Positions 21,751-32,399 of a stretch of 64,000 bases of DNA are shown one piece after another. The first letter of the stretch is position 1, and each line of letters starts with the position of its first letter. The stretch spans positions 370,575,249 through 370,639,248 of the forward strand of contig OW386285.2 in assembly GCA_936432065.2 (NCBI GenBank), given 5' to 3'. The translations under genes and the position numbers were made by a program. The notes beneath the pieces are model-generated. The model was given only the letters and a program-made list of their open reading frames with translations. It was not told the origin of the DNA and did not search any database. This DNA is from Rutpela maculata (Eukaryota; Arthropoda; Insecta; Coleoptera; Cerambycidae).

Positions 21751-21912
21751 CAGGGGCGGACTGGCCCACCGGGATACCGGGACGAATCCCGGTGGCCCGC
21801 TCCAATAGTGTGCTGGCACCGGCTGCTTGGCAAGATGACCAGCTAATAGAGTAATAAGTGGTCTGCGAGTTCTAAGATCCAGAGCCGCTAAACTGTTGTC
21901 AGTCCGCCCCTG
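21751..21912. mobile_element. 162 bp hAT MITE, deletion derivative of the 13687 element
   Basis: CAGGGGCGGACTGGCCCACC at the left and CAGTCCGCCCCTG at the right, flanked by perfect TCATTTAG duplications (21743-21750, 21913-21920). About 90 bp at the left and about 70 bp at the right match the ends of the 2.86 kb hAT element, with the whole transposase deleted. It landed in the right arm of the palindrome, after the arms formed. Confidence 0.95.
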
Positions 21913-22712
21913 TCATTTAGATTTGAAATTTTAAACGGTGATTGTACTTTGTAAGAGCTATATTTTTCCAAATTTTCATTGAAAATTATCCTTTATTTTT
22001 GAAAGAACAGCAATTCTTTTAAAGACGCATAATTTTGCAATGTTCATTTTTTTTAAATAATAGTAACAATTTGGAAAGAATTATAGTTTATACGCTTTTG
22101 TTCCACAACTCATAACGAACATTTTTCATCTCTTTGTTGATTTCCATAGGACTTATAGAATTTGGAGATATTCAAAGAAAACCGATGAAAAACACGGTCT
22201 AAAAAATTAAATTGTTTAAATAAACAATACGCCCACCTCGCAGAAACTGCAAAACTGAACTGTGAACTATAGTTGACCCACTGAACACGTTAAAACAAAA
22301 AAACCACCCTGACCAGACAATTCACATTAAAATCCTAATTTGACTCCACTAGACAGATTTAATAACAGAATACTTGTTATTTTCATAGACTACTTCAATA
22401 ATTGTAATTTACCTTTGTATAATAAATAGCTTAAATACGATTTTTAATGTTCAATAACTCGAAAGTGGTTAAAGATAGGACTATCGTATGTCATATTTTT
22501 GAAATCAGAAAAAAAGAACAATTCAAAAATTCAACAATATACAGGGCGTTTCATTAAAAAATTTATTATTGCTTCTTCTGCTTCTAAATTTCTGCTCGCC
22601 ACTGTGTTTCCATTAACTTATTAAAGTTCAGTTCAACATTTGTCCGAAACTTTTTTTTCTATCTCCAATAATAACGATAATAATAGGTGGCCTAAATATA
22701 ATGAATAACCCT

Positions 22713-24382
22713 CCCAAGGAACAATTTAAAAGTCATTTGGACTTGAGGGGGTTTTAAGAAAGGTTTGTCAGCGTTAGGAAATAGTCTTGTGCTTTATTGA
22801 TGTTGTAGTTAAGGCCTTTTAGGCTCCAAGTATACTTGGTCTTATATGGTAAGTTTTAAAGCATTCTGTAAGACCTAATTATAAAGGTGATTTGCTTCTA
22901 GGATAATATGTATTTGTAATGGGTTCATCATACCTACATAAAACTCTCCATAAAGCTAATTAGTTTTATTAACATCTTAAATTCCATTTAGATTTAAAGA
23001 GGCTTTAAGTTATTCTTTGTGGTTTTGACATATTTGCAATAAATGCATTTTAAATCCTTTTTAAAACTAGACATTTTCAATGCCTATTAGTACTTATTCA
23101 AGGCCATTACAAAACTAGACTCTTAAAGCATCCTTTACAAATGTTGTGATGAAACCGTTATGAAGAAAAAAAGGCCTCTATAAATCTAAAAGGCAAATTT
23201 TAATTCCATAAAACACTTTCTAAAACCTCAGTAAAACATTTATTATAAAAATAATAACCAATATATCTGCCTGAAGGGTCATTGCGTATATTTAGAACAC
23301 ATACTTGCGCATCACACTGTCAGATTATTTTGTGGTTAAGTTTTAAGTTTTTTGTATCAAATGTCAACGCGGTTCGTCTTGGAGGGGCGGTCCTTTGAAA
23401 TCTCAAACGTTTTATTACAGCTTTTATCAAGTCCATGTGATCTTCGCCAAGTGCATTTGCATTTATGATAGTATAAAAAAAGACTAAAAGGACTTCATTT
23501 AGAGTAAATGTTCTAGGTCATTACCATTATTAGAATATATAGTTTAATGAGAGGACTGTAAAATGACAATTAGATTTTTAGTTGGCCGGCTATGTTTTTC
23601 TTGTTATATAAAAATATTCAAAGTCAATCTCACAATTATAATTATTAACAATTATCGCTTTTTCTTTAGCAAATTACGTTAGAATTACAAGAAACGACTG
23701 AAAATTACCGTGGGAACCGAGAAGCGGCCTACTTTTTTAAATTTGCTAATTACACGTTTATGCAAATTTTGTATGGATGTTAAAATCATTATTATTTCTG
23801 AGGCGCCCTTGTTTTTTGGACCTTTCTTTTGTAGCTTTAACGATAAACTGCAGTTGGTTTTAATTTTTCTGTCATACCTGATGTCTTTTTATTACCTTTT
23901 AAATCGGCCTTAGAGAGGTTATAGTGCCACTCTATGCTTTATAAATTTCAAATTCCATTTTATCTTCAATAAGTCTGATGGTGTTTGCTTAAAAATCAGT
24001 TTAGAAAAAATAAATGCAATGATAAAATTATTTGGATTCCTTCGTGGACATTCTTATAGCTGCTCAGTTCTAATATGGATTTATAAGAGTTTTAAAAACC
24101 AGTTTTAAGGTAGCCTTCTAGGTGTTTTCTAGAAATGCAGGAAGGTTTCAAAATGGCCTGAACAAGGTTTTCAAGCGCGGCACTATGCCTCACTAAGGAG
24201 TTTTATGATGGAATTTAAAAAGGCCTTAACAGCCTTCATAACGGTGGGCCCTTTTAGTCTACAAGTCGCTTTATGATGGTATTAAGGATATTATTACAGC
24301 AAAATAGATTTTTCAAGGCATTTTATAAATAGTTTTATAGCACCCTTGTATATATTTAAGAAACCAAAATTGTTCCTTGGGC
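22713..24382. mobile_element. 1.67 kb element with CCCAAGGAACAATTT TIRs
   Basis: CCCAAGGAACAATTT (22713) faces AAATTGTTCCTTGGG (ends 24382), a perfect 15 bp TIR. The interior contains many degenerate TTTATAA/AAGGC/CCTTTTAGG motifs but no transposase or other domain. A 67-codon open frame at about 23710 is not convincing. It abuts the 3 kb palindrome directly. No matching target duplication is visible, so the superfamily is unknown. Confidence 0.6.
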
Positions 24383-24805
24383 TGTACATGTATAGCAAAT
24401 AAAATTATATCCTATAAGGCAAGTGGGGAATGCACTCAAATTTTCTTCTTCTTCTTCTTCTTTACGATCTTGGCCTTAGCTACAAGGCTATTTAGCCAGT
24501 TTCTAGTTTTCTTGATTTTATTATTTTGTTTTTCTTTTTTCCTTTTTCTCCACTGAGCTATTTGTTTTTATCTTCTGTTTCTATACCGAGTACTTGGTGA
24601 GGGAACGGATGGGTTGATAGGTTTCATAACATAAAGAAAAGAAAAGAAAAAACTCTTCTGTCTCTGGAGCGTCGGCAGAGCCATTAACACAACCGAAAAT
24701 GACGCCTCGGATCAAGCACCCTAGGGTTTTAAAAGAGGGGGTTTGGGATTTTGTTGGGTCAATTCATGCGGGATTGTGGTTTTATTGATCTCATAATACA
24801 AGGTT

Positions 24806-27800
24806 TTAGATTTTGAGATGAGCAGCTTCTAAGAATTTCGAGATATTTTTAGCGTTGTCTACATTAGGATTTGCTAAAACTGAATTGATATTCATTGGAG
24901 CTTCATTGTATTGATTTAATAGATTATACAACCTGTCAGAGTTTTGGTAGTGTAGTGCACATTCAAATATGACATGTTTTAGTGAACCTAATTCTCCACA
25001 GTCACAATTAGGACTCTCTTGGATTCCAATTTTATGAAGGTGGTTTGGGGTTAGGCAGTGTCCGATTCTCATTCTTGAAAATGTTGTGATTTCTTTTCTG
25101 GTGAGGTTCAAATCATGAAACCATGTTTTTCTTTTTATTCCTCCAGAGATACTAGCGTAGTGAGCCCCTTTGTTTATCGATATATTTGTCCATTCGATAT
25201 TCCAGTCTTTATGTATTTTTTCTTTAATGTGGGGTAGAATATCTCTAAAATCTACTTTCGTTAAGTTAATGCTGTTGAGGTCTGTACCTATTTTTGCTAT
25301 GAGGTCTGCTTTGTCATTACCCTGAATATTTGTATGACTAGGAATCCAGACTAGTTGTACCCTTCTGTTTTGAGCTTTGGCTGTAAAGTATGACTTCCTG
25401 GTGCTTAATGTAATCCAGTCATTGTCTGTTACTAGTCCGTTCCTTGATAATCTGTCCAGCGCACTTTTAGAGTCTGAAAATATTACAAAGTCTTTTAGAT
25501 CTAACAATAAGGCTTTTTTTATGGCAATTTGGATAGCCATGACTTCTGCCGAGCAAATTGAGTAATAATCTTGCGCCCTTAGTGCTAGAGATATACTTTT
25601 TTCTGGAATATGTACTCCTATGCCTACCTTTTTTCGATCTGGGTCCAGGGACCCATCTGTAAATATATATGTTGCTGAAGGCCATTTATCTTTCGTCAAC
25701 CTGATGAAATCCGGATGATTATTAGAGGAAGATTTATCGAGTCCTAAATCTACATATGATATCTTTTTTCCCGTTTGTAAATAATCGCCATATCTATAAC
25801 ATGGGAGTATATTTTGTTTCTGGATTATGTCCATGAAATACATAAATAGATCGGTTGCTTCTATCAGAGGCGTAGGTGGTGGTAGTATTAGTTTCTGATT
25901 ATAGTTGGCGTACTGCATATAAATCAGGGGAGTCAGGGGGCTGTTTTCGAAAATGAGTGATTTGGATATGTATTTGCAGGCTAGCCATGTTCGTCTATAT
26001 CTCAGAGGCCATTCGCAAGTTTCCGCGAGAAGGGCATTAGTAGGAGCTGATTTCATTGCCCCGATAATGATCCGTAGGGCTTGAAATTGTATTTTGTCTA
26101 ATTTTTCCAACGATTTTTTTACTACAATTTACCATCAAAATACTTCCATAGTCTAAGTGTGACCTTACGATTCCCTTGTATATCATACTTAGTGTTGAAG
26201 GGTGAGCCCCCCACCAAATTCGAGATACAGCTCTCATTGCATTGATCCCGCCTAAAGCTTTTTTTGCTGTGTTTTCTATGTGTGATTTCCATTTCAAGTT
26301 CGAGTCTAATACCACACCCAGATATTTGATGTTTGTTGTCCATGGTATGAGATTATCTCCTCAATAAATATTTGGAAGATCCTGATGTGTATTACGTTTC
26401 TGAAATAAGATCGCTTTTGATTTGTTAAGAGAAAGATTAAATCCTAGCCTTGTAAAAGCAACAGAGAGATTACCTAGAGAACCATTTATTTCTCTGATTA
26501 TATCGGAAATGTTACTGCCAGAGCTAAATATGACCAAATCGTCTGCATATCCCAAAAGGGTTGTCTTTTCAGTCATTTCACTATATAATGAATTTGTGTA
26601 TATGTTAAAAAGTAAAGGACTCAGTGGAGATCCTTGAGGTAATCCTACATTCGTTACTTGCGGGCCAATGAGATTTCTGTTCGTAGGATCTCTGATGTAT
26701 ATACTTCTGTTCGATAGGAATTGCTGAATGAGGTTAACTGTACTCTTTGGGATAAAGCAGTTTTGTAACTTTTCTATAAGGATAGCTGGAATTACATTGT
26801 CATATGCAGAAGTTATATCTAAGAAAACTGCCACCGTCTTCTGTTTACTGTCAAAGCAGTTATTAATTTTTACCATGAGATGGGTAAGATTGTCCATTAC
26901 TCCTTTATCTCGCCGGAAACCGGATTGATTTGGTGATAATAGGTCTTTACTTTCTAAGTAGTATTCAATTCTATTTTTGATTATTAGTTCCAGCAGCTTA
27001 CCGAAACAAGATGATAAAATGATAGGCCGGTAATTGGAGAATACGGTGGGATCTTTTCCAGGTTTAAGTATAGGGCAGGCTATTTGTATTTTCCATTCTT
27101 TTGGGATTTCTTCTTCTATAATTAGTTTATTGAAGAAAGCAACAAGATATTCTATTGCGCGAACAGGAAGGTTTTTAATAATTGAATAAGTAATTTCATC
27201 TAAACCTGGAGCTGTGTCTTTTTTTTTGTTGAGTAATGCTGTCTCGAGTTCTTCTATTGTAAGAAGATTTATTTCTTCTTCAGGATCACTTTTTATGATT
27301 GGTAATTTTTCTGCAGCATAGGGTGGGGTGAGTGAGTCAAGAAAATCATATATCCAGTTTGAATCAATTGGAGTTACCGCCTGCGGAGGCGTTTTGTTGT
27401 TATTATAGCATCTGACAGCTCTCCACACTGCTTTAGTGGGCGTTTCTCTATTTAGTGTTTCACAAAAATTTTTAAATCCTTCTTTTTTTTTCAATCTGAG
27501 TATTTTTCTTGTTTTTGCTATCGTTTTTTTTGCCTGTATATAATTAAATAGTGTCGCATCTCTAGTAAACAAGGTAATGGCATCTCTGCGCTTTTGGATG
27601 GCTCCATCGCACTCTTGGTCCCACCAAGGGGTGGGGGGTTTGGGATACGGTGCTGTTTTTTTCCGGGGGATAGTCTCCTCCGCCGAGTGAATAATTATGT
27701 TAGTAAATTCTTCATAACTTAGTTCTTTGTTAGTCTCCATGTATGTATCAATAACATCCCTGTACTTTGACCATTGAGCTCTGTTACAGTTGAAGGATTT

Positions 27801-28510
27801 ATGTTCAGTTTTCCTAGTTATATCACCTGGGTTTTGATTAAAATGAAGTGTGATCTTAATTGGATAGTGATCACTCATTCCTGGATCTTTAATGGTATTC
27901 CATGTGTTACATGGAGCTAACAGAGGGGAACACAAGGTTAGGTCTGGTGCACTTTTATGTTGATGAGGGGGGGTAATACGTGTATTAGTTCCGTTGTTAA
28001 GAATTACTAAATCTAGATCCTCAATAATATCACAAATTAATTTTCCATTACGATTCTCTATGCCTGACCCCCATGATGGGTGTTGAGCATTAAAATCTCC
28101 AGTTATAACAAGATTGTTATAATTAGCTAAAATATTTTTTACAGAGTTCACTGGGATGTGAATATTTGGTGGTACGTACATATTGAATAATGTAAATTTT
28201 TTAGTTTCTATTGCCTGGATTTGAAGTCTCTGGGAGTTTTGACGGTTAAAATTTTGTGTGGAATAGCGTTTTTAATAAGGATTGCTATGCCTCCTTTGCC
28301 ATCTGGTCTGTCGTTGCGGACAATTCTGTATCCATGAATTTTAAGACTTGTACTGTCTCTTAGCCAAGTTTCTGAGAGAGATATTATGTCTGGATTTTCT
28401 TCCTTTATTAATATCAGTAAATTTTCTTTGTTTGAATTTATACTTCTTATATTCCATTGTATAATTTTGTACTGGGGGTTTAAAAATATTCTTGTGATAT
28501 CTGCGAACAT
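24806..28510 (-). pseudogene. LINE ORF2: endonuclease, reverse transcriptase, RNase H (three lesions)
   Basis: ORF2 starts at 28510, overlapping ORF1 by about 30 bp. The endonuclease begins IIQWNIRSINSNKENL and SETWL (28510-28208). A one-base shift near 28220 moves the frame to 28181-26361, with GDFNAQHPSWG, SDHYPIKI, the RT core (GLPQGSPLSPLLFNIYTNSL, GYADDLVIF) and the palm. An in-frame TGA lies at 26361-26363; the frame then continues (TNIKYLGVVLDSNLKWKSH) to a second shift in a T run near 26113-26119. The last 434-codon segment carries RNase H (FTDGSLDPDRKKVGIGVHIP, SAEVMAIQIA, FSDSKSALDRL, WIPSHTNIQGNDKADLIAK) and a C-terminal Cys/His motif (CDCGELGSLKHVIFEC). It would encode the enzyme for target-primed reverse transcription; as it stands it cannot make full-length protein. 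Confidence 0.93.
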
Positions 28511-29850
28511 GTTTCCATATTATCAGAAGATTGGTCTAAGTTATCATTCGGGGATTTAGCAGCGAAGCTAGGGAAAAATGAGTACAAATTGGGTGTTTTA
28601 TCCAAAAGAATTTTTACTAATTTTATTACTTCTAATTCGGTAAGCGGTTCGTTGGTCAAGACTTCTGCAATCGCATTGTTTGCTTCTTTTCTATTGCTAT
28701 CTTTTGATGTTTCTTGTCTATTTGAAGTACTAGGCATATTGTGTTGACTGTAGTTTGGAGTTCGATTTCTAGGTAGTGGAAGTTGTAGGTGTCCAGCGAT
28801 TGATTCATCGTTCGATCTGGTAGGATTGTTAAGGCGAGAATAATTAGGGGTTCTAGAGCTAGAAGCGAAAAGACATTGGGAGTGAGCAGCAGCGTCATAG
28901 TTTGGAGAAGTAGGAATTGTTTTCCTTTTCTTGCCTCGTGCGACTGTCGAGTACTTCTGTTGGCTTTGTGTCTCTGGAGTTCGGTAAATGTTATTGCGCC
29001 TTTCTCTGATTGTTGTCCCTTCTTCTAATTCATGCTGAGTCACTCTAGGCCTGAGAGAGGGAAAGTTTTTTAACCTTAAAGATTCTTCATTCTGCACATT
29101 TGATCTTTCCTTATCTGGATTTTCTTTAGGATACCTTTTTGCTGCTTCAAGAAAGGATAAATTGTCACATGCCATTACTTCATTTATTTTCTTTTGCCTA
29201 GAGTATTCTGGGCAGCTTTTATCTGTGACTAAATGCTCATTGTTGCACTGTATACATATTGGTCTGTCCTTATCGCAATTTTTCTTTTCATGTTCTTTGT
29301 TTCCACATTTTTCGCATTTTGCTGTCCCTCTACACTGGGTTTTTGTATGTCCATATCTGAAGCATTTATAACACAAAACTACTGGTTTGATATAAGTGTA
29401 AATTTCCTGTTTATTATGAAAAATATATATGCGTGCAGGGAGAATTTTCCCCTCAAAAGTTAGTAAGACAGTTCCTGTTGGCAAATACTTAACTTCATTC
29501 CCTTCCTCATATCGTCTATTTAGACGTCTTACTGAAACAACTTTGTATTTCGTGTCAATATTGTTTAAAATATCCTCTTCTGTAATGCTTTTCCCCACTC
29601 CTCTAATCAGTCCTCTGCATGTGGTAAGACTGACTGGGATAAAGACTTCATAACCCATCTCTGCTATTTCTTTATTCTTCACAAATTCATTGGCTGCTAC
29701 TGCTGAATTAAATGATACACCTACTCTATTGGCTCCTTTACGCTTGATTTCTTTGATATTTTGTATTTTTAGATTGACTAGAATTTTTCCAAAGTCCATA
29801 GGGTGTAAGTTACCTACGTTTTTCCCTGAATCTTCAGCACTTTGTACCAT
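28480..29850 (-). CDS. LINE ORF1: gag-like RNA-binding protein with three zinc knuckles
   Basis: 456 codons open from the ATG at 29850. Central CCHC knuckles are CYKCFRYGHTKTQC, CEKCGNKEHEKKNC and a third, CIQCNNEHLVTDKSC; upstream is a domain with TCRGLIRGVGKSITEEDIL and LTFEGKILPARIYIF. The C-terminal third is polar and low-complexity. Such proteins coat the LINE RNA and accompany it to the nucleus. Coding-like sequence in the same frame continues upstream of the ATG (NRVRKAVFYSETDIGPFEV). A better-placed ATG at 29951 would join it if the seven-G run near 29927-29933 has lost or gained a base, so the present start may be secondary. The stop overlaps the ORF2 start. Confidence 0.85.
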   Translation of the reverse strand: MVQSAEDSGKNVGNLHPMDFGKILVNLKIQNIKEIKRKGANRVGVSFNSAVAANEFVKNKEIAEMGYEVFIPVSLTTCRGLIRGVGKSITEEDILNNIDTKYKVVSVRRLNRRYEEGNEVKYLPTGTVLLTFEGKILPARIYIFHNKQEIYTYIKPVVLCYKCFRYGHTKTQCRGTAKCEKCGNKEHEKKNCDKDRPICIQCNNEHLVTDKSCPEYSRQKKINEVMACDNLSFLEAAKRYPKENPDKERSNVQNEESLRLKNFPSLRPRVTQHELEEGTTIRERRNNIYRTPETQSQQKYSTVARGKKRKTIPTSPNYDAAAHSQCLFASSSRTPNYSRLNNPTRSNDESIAGHLQLPLPRNRTPNYSQHNMPSTSNRQETSKDSNRKEANNAIAEVLTNEPLTELEVIKLVKILLDKTPNLYSFFPSFAAKSPNDNLDQSSDNMETCSQISQEYF

Positions 29851-30196
29851 AACTTCAAAAGGGCCAATATCTGTTTCTGAATAAAATACTGCCTTTCTTA
29901 CGCGATTTCTATTAGGGAATTTCCTTCCCCCCCTCCCGACGAGTCGCCCATGGGCGAAATCAAAAGTTAGGTTAGGTTGTAAATGTTTGAATTAGCAATG
30001 AAACAGGTAAACAAACAGGGATTATACAAAATTTATATGGTATATTAGTAATATAGGAAGGGGTGAGAGTTAATGGTGTTAAAAACCAACAGTTACCGGT
30101 ATAGAAACCCTTTTCCAACACTTTTTAATCACTAACGATTTTCGCGCGTCCACACTGATTGACAACTTGGACCGAAAAAAAAAAGACTCAAATTTT

Positions 30197-30585
30197 AATA
30201 TTGATAAAATTAGATTCTGTCATTATTCTAATATCAGCTTTGTCCTGAAGGTGGCTGGAACTTCGGTGTAAAGCTGCCTGTTAAGTAGTTTCCACAAACA
30301 CCAAAACACTTGAATATTATTATTCGATGTGTGTTTCGCCAGCCATGTTTGCATCATCTGGAGACAATTAAAACGATTTAGACAATGTGCTAGTAGACAA
30401 TAACGAAAACGGCAATATTAATAATATAATATTATAGTATGACTCTCTAAAATGTTATAAATATAATTTCAAGGTAATTTTACTGACTATTATTGGTTTT
30501 ATTGTGAATTACATGAATTAATAAAGACATATCTATCTATCTATCAATATGCTAAAAATCAGAGTGGATTTAAAATAAGGTAGTT
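30197..30585 (+). mobile_element. Probable LINE 3' end with (ATCT)n tail
   Basis: Plus-strand sequence ends TTAATAAAGACATATCTATCTATCTATC (described at 30518-30545), closely paralleling the AATAAAGGTCTGTCTGTC end of the minus-strand LINE at 48000. No RT sequence is preserved upstream, so this is a strongly 5'-truncated copy of a tetranucleotide-tailed LINE. Its left boundary is unknown. Confidence 0.45.
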
Positions 30586-30957
30586 TTCCAGATATCTCGT
30601 GACGTAATAGCGTGATAATCTCCAAAACGGCATTTTACATTTGACAGTAACTAGCTACGTTGCCACATTTCTAAAAAAGAATGTGCACTACTGCACTGTC
30701 TGAAATAAATTTTAATAATAATTTTTAACAGTGTTTCAAATACCCAGCAAGTAAATATTTTATATATTTTTAAGACTGATTGATAACCTGCTAATACATA
30801 ATAATTGTAATATTACAGAGGATGCCGTATAGCAGTACACATTATTACATTATTTATCGAAATATGGCAACGTAGCACTCGTTTCTCTGTTCAAGTACAA
30901 ATTAGAATTTGGTGATTACGCTATTACGTCATAGCTAATAGAATAGCCAGAAAATTG
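30586..30957. mobile_element. TIR MITE with TGACGTAATAGCG ends
   Basis: TGACGTAATAGCG.GATAATC at about 30600 is mirrored by GATTACGCTATTACGTCAT ending about 30932. Homology continues inward through CTACGTTGCCA.ATTT / AAATATGGCAACGTAG and weakly outward (TTTTCC/GGAAAA). Length is about 340-370 bp, non-coding. It lies just upstream of the host exon. Confidence 0.7.
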
Positions 30958-31252
30958 GCAGCAATATCTAACCGTTTAAACACAGTTTAAACTCCATGAT
31001 TATTTTTTTACTATAAGGCATTATTTAAAAAATAAAATAAAAAATATGGGTCAACTGTTTTTATGTGTAGATGTTATTAAAATTATTAAAAAAAAAATTG
31101 TATACTTGCCCATTAAGAATTTTACCGCCTTACAATAGCAAAATTTTATTTCGTAACTTTTTAGGTGTTTTTTACTTTCTTAAGGCATTTCAAATTTTTG
31201 ATTTTTTTTTTTTGCTAGTAAACGTACTCAGCATTTTATTGTTTTGTTTTAG

Positions 31253-31366
31253 CTCCTAAACTACTGTAATAGCAGCAGATGTCAAGTAATAACTTTTGAT
31301 TTATCTGAATTTCCCTCTTACGTGGAAAGTGAAAATATCCATGCCTTTAGGCCATTAATAATTCAG
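31253..31366 (+). CDS. Host gene, penultimate exon (DUF1647-like glycosyltransferase family)
   Basis: A 114 bp exon, open in one frame only, encodes LLNYCNSSRCQVITFDLSEF then PSYVESENIHAFRPLIIQ. It is preceded by a pyrimidine-rich acceptor (TTGTTTTGTTTTAG) and followed by a good donor (CAG|GTAAGA). It joins in phase 0 to the exon at 37922, where DALQHSGAVFFLECHYRLLK continues the motif. The pattern (FD-L...P-x-x-V...A-x-x-P-L-I-I-Q / D-A-L-x-x-x-G-A-V) is that of the DUF1647-like, glycosyltransferase-like family in invertebrates; recognition is from memory and no search was run. Upstream exons with the start codon and any membrane anchor were not found in the window, so they may lie among the transposons to the left or beyond the window. 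Confidence 0.75.
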
Positions 31367-31450
31367 GTAAGATAATTGATTGGAATGTTTAGTAGTTGCC
31401 ACATTGTTTATAATTTGTGGCTAATGTCACAGGCCACAGCTTTTTCCAGA

Positions 31451-32072
31451 CAGTGTATATGTCGTAGTCTTTTGATGAAATCCCTCATTTCGTGAAAAGC
31501 CTAGGCAATACATGAACTGCCGGCATATCATGTAGATTCTTGAGGTTGCGCAATCGTCCTAGGCATTTCGTGAAATGCCATTGTCGTTTCAGCACATGAT
31601 GTTTAAAGTTGTTCTACACGATCTGCCGCAAATTAGATGTTGACTATTCATGAAGTGACTGAGACCCGGCAGATTGTGTCACGTGTCACGTTTTGTGTTT
31701 GAGGTTGGGTTAGTTGCTGCTGCTGACGGTTTATTTGCCAGGAAACTATGTTGAGCTGTTCGTTTTGTTTATTATGGAAATTAAGACTGAAAAAGACTTG
31801 TGCAACCTAACCTAACCTCAAAATTTTCTGATGATATACGGTCATTTATTTGGCTTTGCTTCATAGTACTCTTTGTAATGGTCATTGAAGAAGTCTTTTT
31901 CACTCTTACTTTCTATAATAAGTAAAACATATAGGCAGCTAGTAATCGAACACAATTTGCCGGTCTAATTTGTGGCAGATCGTATAGAATGACTTTAAAC
32001 GTCAAGTGCCGAGACGACCACGGCGTTTCACGAAATGACGTATTTCATCAAACGACTACGACAAATACAGTG
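31451..32072. mobile_element. TIR element with ~220 bp arms, CACTGTATTTGTCGTAG ends
   Basis: Left CAGTGTATATGTCGTAGTC and inverted right CACTGTATTTGTCGTAGTC start arms that stay aligned for about 220 bp: GATGAAAT..., CATTTCGTGAAA.GCC, GTTTAAAGT.ATTCTA.ACGATCTGCC.CAAATTAGA. The core contains GTTTGAGGTTGGGTTAGTTG and, inverted, ACCTAACCTAACCTCA. No coding sequence. It was inserted in the host intron 85 bp after the donor site. Confidence 0.8.
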
Positions 32073-32214
32073 AGTTCACGATGAAGAAATAAATTCGATA
32101 AAATCTTACCTATTTTCGTTCTGAGAATAGCTCAGATCTGTCGATTTCTATTTATGAAATGACATTTAGTTGGCCAGCCCGGTTACTTAATGTAACTTCC
32201 GGTTTTCGCGGATA

Positions 32215-32364
32215 ACACCCTGTATATTTCTACAGATTTGGATGGAAGATAAAAAAAAGTTTTAATCAAAGTCACACACATCATTATGAATAGTTTCTGA
32301 AATATTCGGATATGTGACAGTAATGCATATTTATTGTAAAAGCATGTTCCATATACAGGGTGTT
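32215..32364. mobile_element. 150 bp MITE with ACACCCTGTATAT ends
   Basis: ACACCCTGTATAT (32215-32227) faces ATATACAGGGTGT (32352-32364), a perfect 13 bp TIR. Non-coding. The same end motif occurs as an orphan or diverged copy elsewhere in the window. Confidence 0.75.
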
Positions 32365-32399
32365 TTTGAAGTACATCCATATATTTTAATGTGTGAGTT

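Larger units (their letters stand above)
19678..22712. mobile_element. 3 kb palindromic element with tRNA-like spacer
   Basis: Left arm about 19678-20914 and right arm about 21265-22712 are imperfect inverted repeats along their whole length. Landmarks include CATATTTAGGCCACC at the outer end, AGGGCAGGGCAGTTTTTTTG versus its diverged partner, GCAAAATTATGCGT, GTGCAAAGTTTTAGCAA and ATGCAAGTAGAGCAT. The right arm is longer because of the hAT MITE at 21751-21912. The ~350 bp spacer contains a tRNA-like sequence. No protein domain was seen in arms or spacer. Terminal duplications could not be defined. Confidence 0.75.
24445..30185 (-). mobile_element. Near-full-length I-type LINE with 11 bp target duplication
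   Basis: The element reads on the minus strand from about 30185 to 24445. ACTCAAATTTT occurs at both borders (24434-24444 and 30186-30196), a perfect 11 bp duplication. The 3' end is a (GAA)n tail (plus-strand CTTCTTCTTCTTC at 24445-24461). It has a 5' UTR of about 235 bp, ORF1 with zinc knuckles, and ORF2 with endonuclease, RT and RNase H. RNase H plus gag-like zinc knuckles place it in the I/Nimb-like group by general architecture; I did not compute a phylogeny. The clean duplication and few lesions mean it is young. Confidence 0.92.

Noticed and set aside
23710..23913. 67-codon frame in the CCCAAGGAACAATTT element
   Set aside because: Hydrophobic, low-complexity, no similarity recognised; surrounding sequence is repetitive.
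31800..31820. CCTAACCTAACCTC resembling insect telomere repeat (TTAGG)n
   Set aside because: Only two to three units, inside a TIR element, and such motifs are common in insect interspersed DNA. The GTTAGGTTAGG at about 29965 is equally short.
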